Assembly (NCBI GenBank): GCA_028023455.1
Contig: JAQFVV010006426.1
Coordinates: 1,701,023-1,765,022 of the forward strand
Reading direction: 5' to 3'
DNA: 64,000 bases
DNA from: Epiperipatus broadwayi
Lineage: Eukaryota; Onychophora; Udeonychophora; Euonychophora; Peripatidae
Positions 20,390 through 34,389 of this stretch are shown here, piece after piece (within the stretch, counting starts at the first letter, position 1; every line of letters begins with the position of its first letter). The position numbers and the translations under genes are program-made. Under the pieces are notes generated by a model. That model was given only the letters and a program-made list of their open reading frames with translations. It did no database searches and had not been told where the DNA came from.

Positions 20390-21960
20390 AAAAGAATAGT
20401 AACTATTTATAAACATAAATGTTGTCTGCTTAAGATTAAAAGTATATTGTCTCTAATATTCAATAAAAATAATGACTGATCAACAAAATCCAATTCACAC
20501 CCGAAAACTTTTATAAATAACCAAAAATATATAAAAAAGTTATCATAAAGTATAGAAAAATTTAAATCTATAGAACTTTCCTAAAATTAAATTTTATTCT
20601 TACAAAGGTAATTCATTCTCACAATATAAATGTACTATGTGCAATATAACTATAAAATTAAAGTTGGGCTGTCAAGCGTTGTTAGCCGAGAGGTCATCGC
20701 ACCCCCCTTGCAAGCAAGTAGTTGGTTGCAGACGGGTGTGGGTTCGCGTCCCGGCCGATGCTATGACATATGAGTAAAAAAAAATTAAAGTTGGGTACAT
20801 ATTTTCATGCACATGTTCTTTGGAGAGAATGATGAACTATACTTTCATAGTAAATAATAGTAATATAATGTACATATATAAAATTAAGCATTCTTTTAAA
20901 AGAGAAATAATAAAAAAATAATTTTACATATTTACATACATTTTTTTTTTTAAAAAAAATATAGTTTTACGTTTCTCTTCGAATATTCGTTCCAGAGTGA
21001 TAGGAAATAATAAAAATGGAAAACTGTGGAGATTCTTTAGCACCTAGAAATGAATTTTTAAAATTCTTTCAGTCTTTTGCATATAAAAGTTGTTTACAAA
21101 TAATTATAGTAATTCCACAAATGAATTATGTGTTCTTTTAGAATCTTTAAACAAATTCTAATCCAGTCCGTTTTAAGTATTTCTTTTTGTTATATTGGGT
21201 CAATTATTTTAATAAATATATGACTCTAAGATGGTTTTTATTATGCCAGATAGAAAATTGGACTAGCAGTTCAAAAGTTAAAAAACATTAAAGAAATGCA
21301 ATTTAACTGCTTATGATTTTTAATTGCTTACACATAATAGCTATTTATAAACATTCAGAAATAAAGAAGTAAACAGTAGCACTAAGTATTAAGTGGGTGT
21401 GGAAAATAGGCAATTAGATTTTTTAGAACACTTTTATACATTTTTAAGACCTCTGATTAACATAAGCATTTCCATGGAATTTTTCTAACATGGTTTTATC
21501 TCTAGGCTCATGTATTTGCTGCAATGTTTTAATTCATAGTGAAACTCACATACATGATTTTAGTTTTCAAATGTGGAATTACCATCAGATTCACACCAAG
21601 AATAGAACAGAAAAACATATTATATTTAATAAAAGTAAAATAAATTACATAAACATTAATAAAGCATTTTTTTTATTAATTTAAATATTTATGCATGCAA
21701 ATGCTATTAATATTATTATAACTAAATGACTATTGAGTTTACACATTTCTGAATGTTAATCAACTGTGTATTCACTTTCTTATATTTCAAACTGGCTATG
21801 TAAAAATATTTGAATGTAAAAACAAAATAGTAATTTGAAATAAATTATTTACAAATCTTTTAATATATTTGTTTCTACCTACAAGAAAAAATTATTAGGT
21901 TTATTCAAGTAAATACATTATTATCATATCAACAACTTTTATAATTACATTTTAAAGGAT
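20390..21960 (+). repeat. Old dispersed repeat block (matches about 24480-25280 and 26330-26410)
   Basis: TATTGTCTCTAATATTCAAT at 20443 matches 24520, and similar order continues (GAGAGAA near 20823 with 24760; GTAAACAGTAGC at 21370 with GCAGTAAACAAG at 25268). It contains SINE copy 2, which is absent at the equivalent place near 24730. The ORF at 21490-21684 inside has no support. Confidence 0.6.
20654..20795 (+). mobile_element. tRNA-derived SINE, copy 2 with 15-bp target-site duplication
   Basis: Body 20669-20780 flanked by AAAATTAAAGTTGGG at 20654-20668 and 20781-20795. Box A TTAGCCGAGAGGT is at 20682-20694 and box B GGTTCGCGTCC at 20741-20751. It starts CTGTCAAGCGTTG and ends GATGCTATGACATATG plus A-tail. 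The clean duplication and tail show LINE-type retroposition. Best-preserved copy of the TGC type. Confidence 0.95.
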
Positions 21961-22007
21961 TTTATTTATATTAGCATTATGTCATCCAAATACATTTTTT
22001 ATAAAAA

Positions 22008-22110
22008 CAAGCATTGGTGGTTGAGAGATCAGCATCAGCTGCTTTACAAGCAGTTGTTCCCAGTTAGCGGGTTCACTTCACGGCTGATGCTATGACACAT
22101 AGGAAAAAAG
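22008..22110 (+). mobile_element. tRNA-derived SINE, copy 3 (TAC, Val-like type)
   Basis: CAAGCATTGGTGG start and GATGCTATGACACAT end are shared with the other copies. Box A-like TGGTTGAGAGATC is at 22018-22030 and box B GGTTCACTTCA at 22070-22080. A good anticodon arm is present: CAGCTGC (22036-22042), loop TTTACAA, GCAGTTG (22050-22056), with TAC at the anticodon position, as in tRNA-Val(UAC). Short A-tail. Confidence 0.9.
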
Positions 22111-22919
22111 TCTGTACTTGAACTAGCTGTTACATTACTCTTCTCCTTACTAAATGCAACAAAATTTATTTCGCTTAATGATAACTAAATGAATAATAAT
22201 ATGAGACAAGATTTGTTGCTAGATTGGATTATTATTTTGCAAGATTTTATTGCCTAACTTTACATACATGTATGTTAATTACATTCAACAAAGCTAAAAA
22301 TATCTTTATCAATATAGTCTATATGGCTGAAATGCAAATGCATAGAAATAAAATTTACAGATTTCTTTTGTGTTGAATTTATATACAATATAAATTAATT
22401 TAATTTATTTACCCAGACTTCATGATTTTTTTCAAGATAAACTCTAAATAATCTGCCTAACTCTTTCATAACCTTCTCACATGGATTTGACTAGGGATTT
22501 TAAATAGAAATTAGAATAAGCTTAATGTTTTTTCAAATATAACCATATATTTTATTCTATTAACATAACAGAAGTGGTATGATCAAGCAGAAATGGGAGA
22601 CTTTCCAACCAAAAGCAGTTGTAAATTTTAGGATAACTTTAACAATGCATTTGTTATCTGCACAAGATAAGCAGATACATGATTGGAAAATATATCATAT
22701 ACAACTAATATAAATTTAATTCAACAGTAACATGGCAGAAATTCATAAAAAGTAGTAGCTAAACCTCTATTTGGTTTATTTGGCATAATTGGTTTTAATT
22801 TTCCAGCATAGGATTGATTTTAAAATTTAGTTTTTAAACAATTTAAATTTAATTATTTATATTTTAAGTAATTTAAATGTATATAAATAATTTAAACATA
22901 TTTCCATGGCAAATGTAAT
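22111..22919. other. AT-rich intergenic DNA
   Basis: No ORF or recognised repeat between SINE copy 3 and the old repeat block. Confidence 0.3.
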
Positions 22920-25279
22920 TGCATATAATTTAGTATATAACACAATAAATCCTGAATGTAACTTAGAGCCTAAGAACATTTTATTGAACCCAAACTACAT
23001 TCAATAAATAAATAAATGCTAAATTAAATTTAAACGTAGCTATAATTCTGTAAATAAATTTATGTATATATTTCTTATATTTTTTATAATTGTTTTAAAA
23101 TGTATACATATATGGTAGAATATTGTTTTACTTTGAATTTAAGCTGTCCCTGAAATCAATCTGCAATAAGATTTTAAATTTGGAAATAAATATAAAAATA
23201 TTTTGTAATGGATATTGAAAAATAATAAACATTTTTATTTACTTATTTTTTACTTACTTATATTTTTATTTACTTAATAATTGTGGAATACTTTTCATTT
23301 TTAGGCTCTGAGAATGATTTTCTGTGTTTATTACACTAAAATAACTGTTTCTTCATGGCTCAGTAATGATTATTGTTTTCATTAACTGCAAATATTTTAC
23401 TGGCTGTGCAAATTCCAATTTTTTCAGTGCACAATATAATTTTTTTCAGTATCATATGTAAACTATGTTTCATCATTAGTAAGTATGGGTAATAAAGAAA
23501 CAACTCAAAAGTAAAATCCAGCTTGATACAATGCAACTCTACACAACTGCTATTGAGTAGCAGCTGGATTATTTCAGAAAAGTGAAAATGGAAAATATTC
23601 AAAAAACTTTCTATCAACAACTAATTTGTACATCAATAATCTGATTATTGGAAATAGGAAACCAACAAAAAATGATGCTAAAATTTTTGCTTTGAATTTA
23701 AGCTGCACTCTAACTTTACCAGTTCAAAATTTGAATGAATAATGTTGCTTATACTTGAAGTAATACTGTATTAATTTCTCCAAAAACATTGTATCTGAAT
23801 ATATTCTACTTAATCTTTAGTGTAATTAAATGTTTATTTAATATCTCGATGTAAATATAAACTAAGTATATGTATTACTGAGATCGTAATCATGTTATCC
23901 AATGAAAGAATGATAGGTGATATAATCTTATATATAAATAAAAAATACACAAGGAAAGTTTAATTAATAATTAAATTCATATTTTATTTACATTAATAAA
24001 AATATTCAATAATATTAATTTAGGTTATCTTTAGTATTTTTGGAATCTTACAGGTAATATAAATATCTATAATAATTCTAGATGCAAAAGCAGGATTAAT
24101 AAGTACAACATTTATCCTATACTTGATTTACAAAAATATTAACAATTGTTATATATTATTAAGCATAAAATTGCTTATTAGGGAATAAACATTTCAAATA
24201 AATCATGAAATATGTTTTCTCAGGTTGGTCATTAAAAAATTATTATGTAATTATTCTAAATATTATTTAGTCTATCTAAACCTTAAGATATATTTGTACA
24301 AATATATCTTCAAAGTATTATGGGAAAAATTGCATATAATATTGCTGATTTATTGAGAAGTTGGAATACAAAAATGTACATTTATGTGCACACATACTCT
24401 TTTATTCAATATAAATGAGTGAATTACTTTATCTCTTCAAAATAAATATATCTATTAGGAAATAAAAAAATAGGTACTATTAATAAGCATAAACATTACC
24501 TGCATAAGCTTAAAACTATATTGTCTCTAATATTCAATAAAAAATGAGTATTTATCATCAAAATCCACCTCATATTTGATAACATAGTGTAAATAACTAA
24601 ATAATTAGTTAACATAAAGTATATAAAATTTTAAATTCATATAATCATAGTTAAATTAAATTTTATTTATACAAAATAAATGCATTCAAGAAAAACAAAT
24701 ATACTTTGTGCAATATAACTATATAATTATTAAATAATTCATTGTCACAGACTGTTGGAGAGAACGTTGAAATATTCTTACATAATAAATAATAGTAATG
24801 AATGAAAATATATATATTTCATAAAATTATCATTTTTTAAAAAATAGTAATACTTTAATTTTGAAGATCTGTATTTTTTTAAAAAAAAATAAAATTCATA
24901 GTTTTTTTTGAATGTTTGTTTTATGGCTATATAGAACAAAAATATTTATTAGCATGTACTTAGAAATTAATTTCAAAAATTCATTCAGTTTATTGTTTAT
25001 AAAACTGTTTAAAGTAATAGTGGTTCTCTGAAACATCAATTACATGTTTCATGGAATCCTTAAATACATTCTAATGTAATTACTTTAAGTATTTCTTCTA
25101 TGGACACTTTGTAGATTATTTAATTAAATATATGACTTGAAGATAATTTTATCATGGCAGATTAAAATTTGATGGAACAGTTAAATGATTAATGAGCCTC
25201 TAACAAATTTAGTTTAACTACTTTTGTTTTTATTTGTTTACAAATTGTGAAAGTATATAAAATATTAGCAGTAAACAAG
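22920..25279 (+). repeat. Old dispersed repeat block
   Basis: The first part (22920-24410) aligns to 14030-14960 and the second (24480-25280) to 20390-21400, both in the same orientation. It therefore links segments that occur separately elsewhere, so the family unit is several kb long. The short minus ORF at 23360-23620 has no domain and is not called. Confidence 0.6.
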
Positions 25280-26295
25280 TAATAATTAATTTATAGAGTG
25301 CAGAGAGAGCTTATGTAAATAGTCTGAACAGGCACTAATCTGTATTCAATGCATTTTAAAATTCACAATAATCAAGCATATTTTGCTGATAGAGGGATCT
25401 TCCAAACCATGACACAAGATAGTGACTTTTATAAGGATAAAAGTGGCCATCTTATCTTTAACCTAAATGTCCATTTATATAGGTGAATCTGAAGCATCTT
25501 GATTTGGAAGCATGAAGTAGTTGTTTTCTCCACTGTTTAAATCCACTATTTCCTTTACAAATTAACTTACACAAAATCTTGTGATTAACATCAAGTTAAT
25601 AGTATGATCTTAATGTTGGAAATTCTATAAACTATTGAAGAGTAATAATTAATTTATAGAGTGCATAGAGAGCTTATGTAAATAGTCTGAACAGGCACTA
25701 ACATTTATTCAATGCCCTTTAAAATTCACAATAATCAAGCATATTTTGCTGATAGAGGGATCTTCCAAACCATGACACAACATAGTGACTTTTATAAAGA
25801 TAAGATGGCTGCTCTTATCTTTATAAAATTCGCTACCTTGTGTCGTGGTTTAGAAGATCCCTCTATTGGCAAAATATGCTTGATTATTGTGAATTTTAAA
25901 GCACATTAAATACAGGTTAGTGCCTGTTCAGACTATTTACATAATCTCTCTGTGTGTTTTAAAAATTAATTACTACTCTTCAATAGTTACCAACATTAAG
26001 ATCATACTATTAACTCACTGTAAATCACAAGATTTTGTGCAAGTTAATTTGTATAGGAAATAATGGATTTAAACAGTGGAGAAAACAACTACTTCATGCT
26101 TCCAAATCAAGATGCTTCAGATTTGCCTATATAAATGGACATTTAGGTTAATGATAAGATGGCCACTCTTATCTTTATAAAAGTCCCTATCTTGTGTCAT
26201 GGTTTGGAAGATCCCTATATCGGCAAAATATGCTTGATTATAGTGAATTTTAAAGTGCATTGAATACAGATTAGTGCCTGTTTAGACTATTTAAA
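25280..26295. mobile_element. ~976-bp near-perfect palindrome (giant fold-back element)
   Basis: Arms 25317-25805 and 25813-26292 are inverted copies around a 7-bp centre (TTTATAAAGATAAGA / TCTTATCTTTATAAA). Each arm has the order R-U-R: the ~160-bp unit R (AATAGTCTGAACAGGCAC...CAAACCATGACACAA) occurs at 25280-25440 and again at 25643-25800, separated by unique U. Flanks TAAACAAG at 25272-25279 and 26296-26303 may be an 8-bp target-site duplication. The related locus near 21370 lacks the insertion. No transposase; the ORF at 25712-25909 spans the hairpin tip and is not a gene. Confidence 0.85.
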
Positions 26296-26303
26296 TAAAC
26301 AAG

Positions 26304-27109
26304 CAAGTAATGGCAGTAAGTAACAAATGGCAATGAAGAAAAAAGCAAGTAGATATTTTCAAACACTTGCATGAATTTATTACCTCTGATTAAATTTAGC
26401 TTACAGTTTAATTAAATACTACAGAATAAAAAAACAAGTTAAAGACATGTAACAAAACATTAATGAAAAACTGCAAAATATAAAAAAGATACTGCAAAAA
26501 ACTTACGATGTATTTCATAATACACCATTTATAAAATTACAAATAGCTACAGTTGTAAATGTCGAGCAAGAGAGGGATTTACAAAAATGAAAACCCATGA
26601 GATAGAATAGAAAATAAAAAGATGGATGATGAAAAAATAATGAGAAATCATATATCAATAGTTTTAAAAGTGATGAAGGAGTTGAAAATAAAAATTAATG
26701 ATGTCACTATTGCAAAAGCAAAAAAAGAAATACAATTATAAGAATGAAAGTGAACCATTCCAATGAAAAAATGTTAATAGTGATCATGTGAGAAATAAAG
26801 AAATTTTATGGTCATCTCAATTGAGGACACTTAGATTAATACAACCATATATGTGGAAACAAATGATGCGATCTGTGAGTAAATAAGAGAGAAAAATTGT
26901 AATCACTGATCAAGCATCTTTGACATGGACCGATGATTTTAATAAAATTTGATATATTGTCTAAAACATATGATAAAACATGAGATTGTCTTAGTGTAAT
27001 GTTTCTGATGTTTAAATTATTTACCTTCAATTTGATAAAATTTATTTAATTTTAAAATATAAAATAATAATTAAAAGATTAATAATTTAAATTAGTAATT
27101 TTAAAAACC
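26304..27109. other. AT-rich intergenic DNA
   Basis: The first ~100 bp resemble 21370-21470 (ACCTCTGATTAA shared). The rest is A-rich with no gene. Confidence 0.35.
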
Positions 27110-27420
27110 CATAGAATGCTTACATTTTCAAAACTATGTCAGTTTTTCTTGTCTAAACAATGAATTGAAAGCAAAATTATTCAATTATTGTATGTAATTT
27201 GTTTACTTGTGGGGTATATCGCATATATAATGAAGCTTTATATACACGTGTATATACACACACACACATCTTGTTCGAATGTTAAAAATGACAAAGTGTA
27301 AGTTTTAAAGTTTTAATAAATTATTATAAATAAAAATTAAATATCTTATAAATGGACTGATAAATGTATATGGGATAATTAAATATGAAGTTATTTTGTT
27401 TTAAGTATAAAATATTTTTC
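27110..27420 (+). repeat. Old repeat block (matches about 53390-53650)
   Basis: TTCAAAACTATGTCAGTTTTT (27127) and TTATTGTATGTAATTTGTTTAC (27184) align with 53418 and 53476. A short (CA)n tract at 27256-27268 is private to this copy. Confidence 0.55.
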
Positions 27421-29539
27421 TAAAATTTAAAAAGATTAATTGATTCTAAATTTAACTTCAAAGCAGTTTAAGAAAAAAGGTGGTTTTCTTTTAACAATAT
27501 AAAAAGGTGAAAATGATATTCTAAAAAAAGTAATGAAGATGCTTATCAACTGATTACTAGATTAAGTTTAAGGAGAATAGGAATTAAAATAATTTAACTT
27601 AAAAAAGCTTTTATTTCTGTTCATGAAAAAGAGCTTACAAATAGGGTATTGGATAAACAATCTCAGGCAGCATCAAAAATAGTGAAGTTATCTATAGCCA
27701 ATAAATCAGAGTATCCAAACTGTCAATAGAATTATCCAAATTTTACTGATAATATAGCTCAAATTCATATAAATAAATGGTAATGAAAATTATTTTCAGA
27801 ATCTAAAAATTTTTAATGTAGAAGTTTTCCATTATTATTCTCCTTAAATTAATTCTTACCTGCTTCCAGGATTCATTCGATACTGTCAGTTTGTGAGTCA
27901 AATAAATTAATCTAATAATTCCAGCCATATCTACTATACAGGAGTATGTTTTGCTCTGTCAAGATGATAGAGGGTAGATTGATAATCCTATCACCAAGTC
28001 CTGAGAAAGAAGCTGACAACAACAGAAGAAATCAGCCAAATGTATGTCCATTATGAATCCATCTGAGATAAGTAATAATCCAATGTTCAGTGCTTTTGGA
28101 AGAACCATATATTAAACTAAGAGTAAATCACTTCTGAATTTGTCTAATCAAACCTGAACTGTGACTTAAAACCATTTATCATGGCTATGATAAAAAAATC
28201 AATTTCACCAGTACCTAGTACTGAACATAAATTATTGCAGACAAAAGAATAAATATAAAATTGAAGCTTATACTTTGTCTATTATTTTCTGTGATTTAAT
28301 AAAATATGTTAATGAATTATTATGTAATTAATCTGGTAATGAGCTGGTTTGAGTAGAGATGGTAATTTGTCCTATTTTTATGCAGTGAAAAGTGTATCAA
28401 AGGAATTAGCTCATAATCATGATCCCTTACCATGCTACTAAAGGTTGGTTGCATATCAGTTATTTCCACATTATTTAGTTAGTAATAGTATGTTAAATCA
28501 GTACAATTTTTAAATTATAAATGGAAAACAAGTCTGCTGTTAGAGAAGCTAGGTTGGGGTTCTATTAACTGCATGCCCATTTTAGTTAACTAGACTTATA
28601 TTTGAATTATTATTACTGATAAGAATATATGACTGTCAATAATCCATAAATTTGGTTTATGAATTAGAGCTGATTTTCATTCTTAGGGAATGCATTAGTA
28701 TAAGATAAATGTAACATCATTTGCAATTGCTGATTTTTATAATCATTATCTTATTTAAACAATGCTGTGCAGTAGATAATCAAGTCCTACCACATGCAGC
28801 CAAATTTTTTCGTATATGTCATAGTCATATATATGCAACGTCCAGCCACTGTATGTTATACATGCAGTAGAATATTAATTTGTACTGGATATACAACTAT
28901 TATATGTAGTCACTCTTATATAAATATCATTGTAGTACAGAGGCAATTTCCAGTATTTTACAAGTATTTTATTATTTATTCCATAGAAATATTATAGCCT
29001 GGAATCGATTGCAGTAGTCAATTATTAAGATCTTTACTGTCATTAAACAGAGTCAGTGCATATGAAAGTTGAGAGCAGCTAAGTGTCTATGCAGTAGATG
29101 AGAATCCATTCAAACAATTAATGTTAATAGTATTAAATTCTAAAATAGTAACAATTGTCTCAAACTTTTTAAGCTGCCACATACAATATCTGTACAGAAA
29201 TTAAAGTAATTTAAATTAAAATAACAATAAAATTAAAAAAATTATTCACCATAAATAAAGGTATATAAATTGATTAATTAAAATCACACCAACATATATT
29301 TTGTGTTTTATATTTGTGAATAAATAGTGTTGTTTATTTAGCAGTTTTTCATCATTATTTTTAATCAATAATTTAGGTAAAAAAGTTAAGTTTCTTCTAT
29401 CTCCCTGACATTCATGGGTTATAAAAGAAAAAATTATTACTGTGTGACATCAGAATATGGAATGCTCTTATACATGCCTTGGATGATTTTCATGCAAGTT
29501 ATGAAGTTCTGATAGTTACAATACAAAATATATTTTCCT
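27421..29539. other. AT-rich intergenic DNA, nothing recognised
   Basis: No convincing ORF. The composition is slightly less AT-rich between 27860 and 28180, but no domain was seen on either strand. Confidence 0.3.
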
Positions 29540-32500
29540 AATATTTTGTTTTATCTTTGCCTTCATGTTTTCATCTTATTAATCCATTTCAAAAATCCAT
29601 ATAAGATGGTTAAAATATTGGGAAAATATGCAATTTTCATGGTATTAAATTTTTATTCACTTTATAGTAAGATATATCTAAGAAAACACTGTTTAGAATT
29701 ATATTGTGAATTATATAAATCCATCAAATTTCAATACACCTGTAATAAAAATTATCTTTCTTCAGATCTTTTTAATAATAGCCTTTGGTGATAATTCTTT
29801 TTACATATTTTCATCAAATATAAAAATCACTTAGAATTTTAGAAAAAAATATGAAAATGTGTTTTCATGTTATGACAGCCTTAAATTTGAAAACTACATT
29901 AAACATACATACTTGCCGAAATGTATTATTTGTTGCTGTGTAATTTCAAAATATTACCAAAATAACAAATCATACACATTTATTAATGATTATATAGGTA
30001 CTGATAATGTGCATTGAAATTGATTAGTTCTTCACTATCCATTTAATTATTATTTGTAAAATCGTATTACCTGATTATTTATTAATACACATATATGTAT
30101 TACAGTGTAAGTCATCTACAATGGATTTAGTATTGAATTTCTTACTCTATAAATAAAATTTCATAAAAAAAACTAATCAAAGTTTCCTTTTCTCATTTCA
30201 CAGTTTTACTACTACTCACACAATATTTATAAAAAAAACATTATTCTTAACTATACTTATAATTTATTGAATACACAACAATAATATCACTTTAATTTTT
30301 GTTATTGTTGCACATCTGCATGTAATTATTTACAGGCAAATGGTGCAATTGTTAATAATACATAGACTAGTCATGATGTATTACAAAATCTCTGACAAAA
30401 CAAAAAAACATTTTGTCGATCTTAAATCATATGAACATGCTTAAAAATAAAAATAAAAAACACACCGTTTTTATTTTAAGCTACTTGTTTGAAAATAAAA
30501 TGAATCATTTCCATAATTATTTCTATTTAAACAAAACATAATAAAAAGTTATCTTTTAATCTACATCTATCAACAATATTTTTCCCTTTTAACAAATTTA
30601 AAACGTATATTTAGCATTCTTGTATGCAGATTTTTTTAGAAATTGATCACACACACACACGCATATATATATATAATGGTCATTAACTATTATACATAGT
30701 TTTTTAATTGGCAGAAGTAGTTTGGGTTAATTTCTTAGCCCTGTTCAACTCCCATAATTAACCAAAAAAACTCCAAATTGAAAGAATGTATCATATTTAA
30801 TTACCATTATATTTATTATTTTTATTGTTATTGCAATGTATATTAACTAACAGACATTTTATTTGTATTATATATACATATATATTGTAACTGTACAGAA
30901 AATAGGGATTAATACAAAACAAATCTGAGGTATCAATGTCCCATAATTGGGTGGATATATGTAGCAGTACACCACATTATGACATAATAATGAGGAGATG
31001 GTAACTCATCATCACCCCCAAATATTTCTAGTTTGTAAAAATTATATACATCTGCACATAATATTAATGTTATTTACTTTCATATTTATATATTATTCCA
31101 ACATGTAAAAAATTGGTCATACATTTAAAGAGTTCAATACAATTGTGTTCATTAAATGCCATCAAATTTAATTCATAGGATATAAACACTGTAACCAAGG
31201 GCAATGCTACGTTGTTCAACAGCTGTCTACAAATGATCACTCAACAATTCTTTATATGAAAATTACTAATATTAACTTCTGTGCCATTACCTCATTATAA
31301 TTTAAGAAACTGTTTCTTTCAAAATAGGCATTATTACTTAATATTCTTAATTGTTTCTAAAACAATAAAAAAATTATAGAAAGTTTCTTTTCAAAATACA
31401 TATAAATGATTTTAAAGCAGTGATTGTTGTAATGTACTAGGATCATTAAAATCTATATTAACTGATTATATTAAAGTTATGCTGCCTATTATCAAAATAA
31501 GTCATTATGATGAAAAAAAAAGTGAATCTTTCTTTATATGCAGCTTATTTTTGTATATGAGGTTTCTATTAAAACTATTACAAATATGAAGATAAATATT
31601 AGCTTAACTATGATATTATTCAAATCAGGTTTTAATAAGAACGTGAAGTTAATATCTACCCATTGTTATATTATTGAAACCAAAGTCAACTAAAGCACCA
31701 AATATAAATTATATATAAAAAAATATAAAAATACTGAGATATATTTAAATAAATGTAATTTAATAATAATGATAATAATTAACATTACATCAAATAATTC
31801 AATCGTAGAAACAACATTTTGAAACCTTGTATTACTTGTTATTTTTTAAAAGTATGAGTTGTGCTTAGAACAATGTAATACATATTGTGAATGTGTATTA
31901 TAGAATTTATAATACATATATTGTGAATAAATTAATTAAAGCAATATTAATTTAGGATTAATTAATAAAAACTAACCCTAATTTATTTCTAATTTTAAAT
32001 ATCATTCTGTTTAAAATAGTGTTTTTCTGAAGGTTTGTGATGATGTTATTTTAGTTGTATTTATATTTAATAATAAATATGGAATGTCTTTTGAAAAATG
32101 TAACTTTATTTACATATTCAATAATAGCACACAGCTGGTATTGACACAACATGATGAATGATATTAGTCTGGTTCTTTACTTTTAGTATTGCTGTAGCTC
32201 ACCACAGTACTAGTATTGGAATTGAAGCTGCACATTTAGAATCTTGATGGCTCATTGTGTTAAAATGTTACATTAATATAGTGCAACATATAAACACAAG
32301 TAATTAAAAATACTTAAAAATAAATTCATATTCATTACTTATATGTTCACAATTAATAATCATATGTGCAAAACAAAAGCACTTTTATATTTATATTTCA
32401 GACTATATAATAACAAATGATGTTTTTTGTGTGTACTGATTACAAGTTGTAGTCCCTGCATTTCATAATATATAAATACCAGACAAGTCATAAAAACATT

Positions 32501-33199
32501 TGACTGTTACTTATGCTGCTATTTGCTTTAATGATAATCATTTAAAAACATTTTATTCTAAATTCTGAACTCATTTGAAACAGTTCATTACAGAAATTTA
32601 CATAACTTAGGTATAAACATATGTTAGGCAGATTGTAAATAAATCAATATTATTCATGACTTTGTCAATTATTTTTGTGTAAACTTGTATTAGGTTAGAA
32701 TGGCAGTTAATATATGTTTAATGACGACAAATTGAATGCATAATTTTTAAATAATTGCAATCATTATGTATTTATATTTTAAGAAATATTTTTAAAAAGT
32801 TACTTTGGTATTTAAGTAAAAATGGTAGGTAATTTTTGAGAAATCATATATATACAAACATTTTATTGAATTTGCAAAAGCAAAAAAAAAAAAATAATAA
32901 CAATAATTAAATAAAAATTTATTACTTACATCTACTTTTTTCTTTACCAAAAACTATTATTCTAATATTAATGCAAAACTCAATTCAGTTAATTAAAAGT
33001 TATACAATATTCTACTTCTTCTTTTTCTTATGTATTGATTCCTATTTTATATATTATGCCATTTCTAACTGTTTTATACACTTTAACAATACTATTTTTA
33101 TATAGAAACTTAGTTCTTACAGTTTCAACGGTCCCACAGTCATCACCACAGCTACACTATAAAATTATATAATCATACAATTAAAAAACATATTTATAT
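29540..33199 (+). repeat. Long old repeat block
   Basis: 29560-30620 aligns to 53770-54850 (e.g. AACTACATTAAACAT at 29891 and 54098; ATATGAACATG at 30429 and 54630). 31190-31290 aligns to 45770-45880 (TTGTTCAACAGCT). 31925-32720 aligns to 43560-44060 (CTAATTTTAAATATC). A (CA)n(TA)n tract lies at 30650-30675. No genes; the plus ORF at 29546-29791 lies in the repeat and is not supported. Confidence 0.6.
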
Positions 33200-33390
33200 A
33201 CAATCATCATCATCATCATCATAAACCATTATCAATACTGCAGGATGAAGGTCTCTCCAAGTTTAATCCATCTTCTCTGATCTTTAACTTCTCTTTTCCA
33301 CAACACCCCTGCACATTTTCTTATTTCATCCAACCATCTCACATATGGTCTCTTTCTGGGTCTTTTACAATATCAAACGTAAATCTCAAC
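33200..33390 (-). mobile_element. RTE-like LINE, 3'-terminal fragment with (ATC)n tail
   Basis: Nearly the same sequence as 50358-50540: ACTGCAGGATGAAG, CTTTTCCACA, TTTCTGGGTCTTTTACAAT. On the minus strand it ends in (GAT)n (33201-33222). Translated on the minus strand the two copies together give the basic C-terminal region typical of RTE-like ORFs. Severely 5'-truncated; break near 33385. Confidence 0.85.
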
Positions 33391-34389
33391 CTGGCTATTA
33401 TAAATAATCATTTTTCATTTTATTATTTTAGTCTTAACTCATTTTATTTACATTTATTTATATTATTTTTAATGATCTTAAATCTATTTATTATAATTAT
33501 ATAATTTTACTTTTTGAACTTTATTAAAATAGTATTGCTTTTTCATTTCTGAATTTATATATATAAAAAAAAATTTAAATATAAAAGCAAACAAACTTAT
33601 CCCAAAATGTAATGAACTTTAAAAAAAATGTTTTTCATGGATGAGTTCACTCAGATAAGATCTAAAGTTTATTCAGAGTGTAATATTTACTCTAGGGAAA
33701 ATTCACAGCAAAAGCAAACACTATCAATGTATTTTTATATATAAAAAAAGATTCTTCAAAGATAGTGATATTTTATAATTTTTAAATTTACATTCCTATT
33801 ATCTTTTTTAATTTACAAGATCTATCTAATTTACTAAGGCACAGTGTGGTGTGATTAAACCCAATTTATGCAAAAGAGATACAGTGGACTTACAATGTGC
33901 CATCTTATTGCACACACACTAAAAGCCAAACAATTTTCTACACATCAGCTATGAGAGCTCACACAAATCTGATTTTTGCACTTGAATATTTTTTGTATAC
34001 GCATATGACTAAAGATTTTGCACATTCTGTAGAAATAATTTTACTAAGAAAATATTAGACTATGAATTTCTCAATTTATTTTATTAAATAGGAGTTTTAT
34101 TTGTTTTCAAATTATGAAATGGATCCAATCAAAACAGAAGAGTATAGAAATTTTAACATGAAAAAAAAATTTTGTTATTCAACCTTGTCAATTATTTAAA
34201 TTAACTTTATTAAGGTCTATTAATTACCTAGGTCCAACTCTATAATACTAATAAAGCAAAAACTCATTCATGAAAAAATTAAAAAATACATAAAATATAA
34301 TATACTTTATACACATTAGTTATAAATTACTTATTTTGAACCTCATGATTTTATACTAAATATATAAGTTATCAAAGTACATTAAATGA
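33391..34389. other. AT-rich intergenic DNA
   Basis: No gene or element end recognised. Confidence 0.3.

Noticed and set aside
25712-25909. 65-codon ORF
   Set aside because: It spans the tip of the giant palindrome; openness is a by-product of the inverted repeat.
25272-26303. hAT-type transposon based on the 8-bp flank TAAACAAG
   Set aside because: The element ends are not symmetric next to the supposed duplication and no hAT terminal motif or transposase was seen; kept only as a possibility.
29546-29791. 81-codon plus ORF
   Set aside because: It lies in an old repeat block whose partner near 53.8 kb is not open in the same way.
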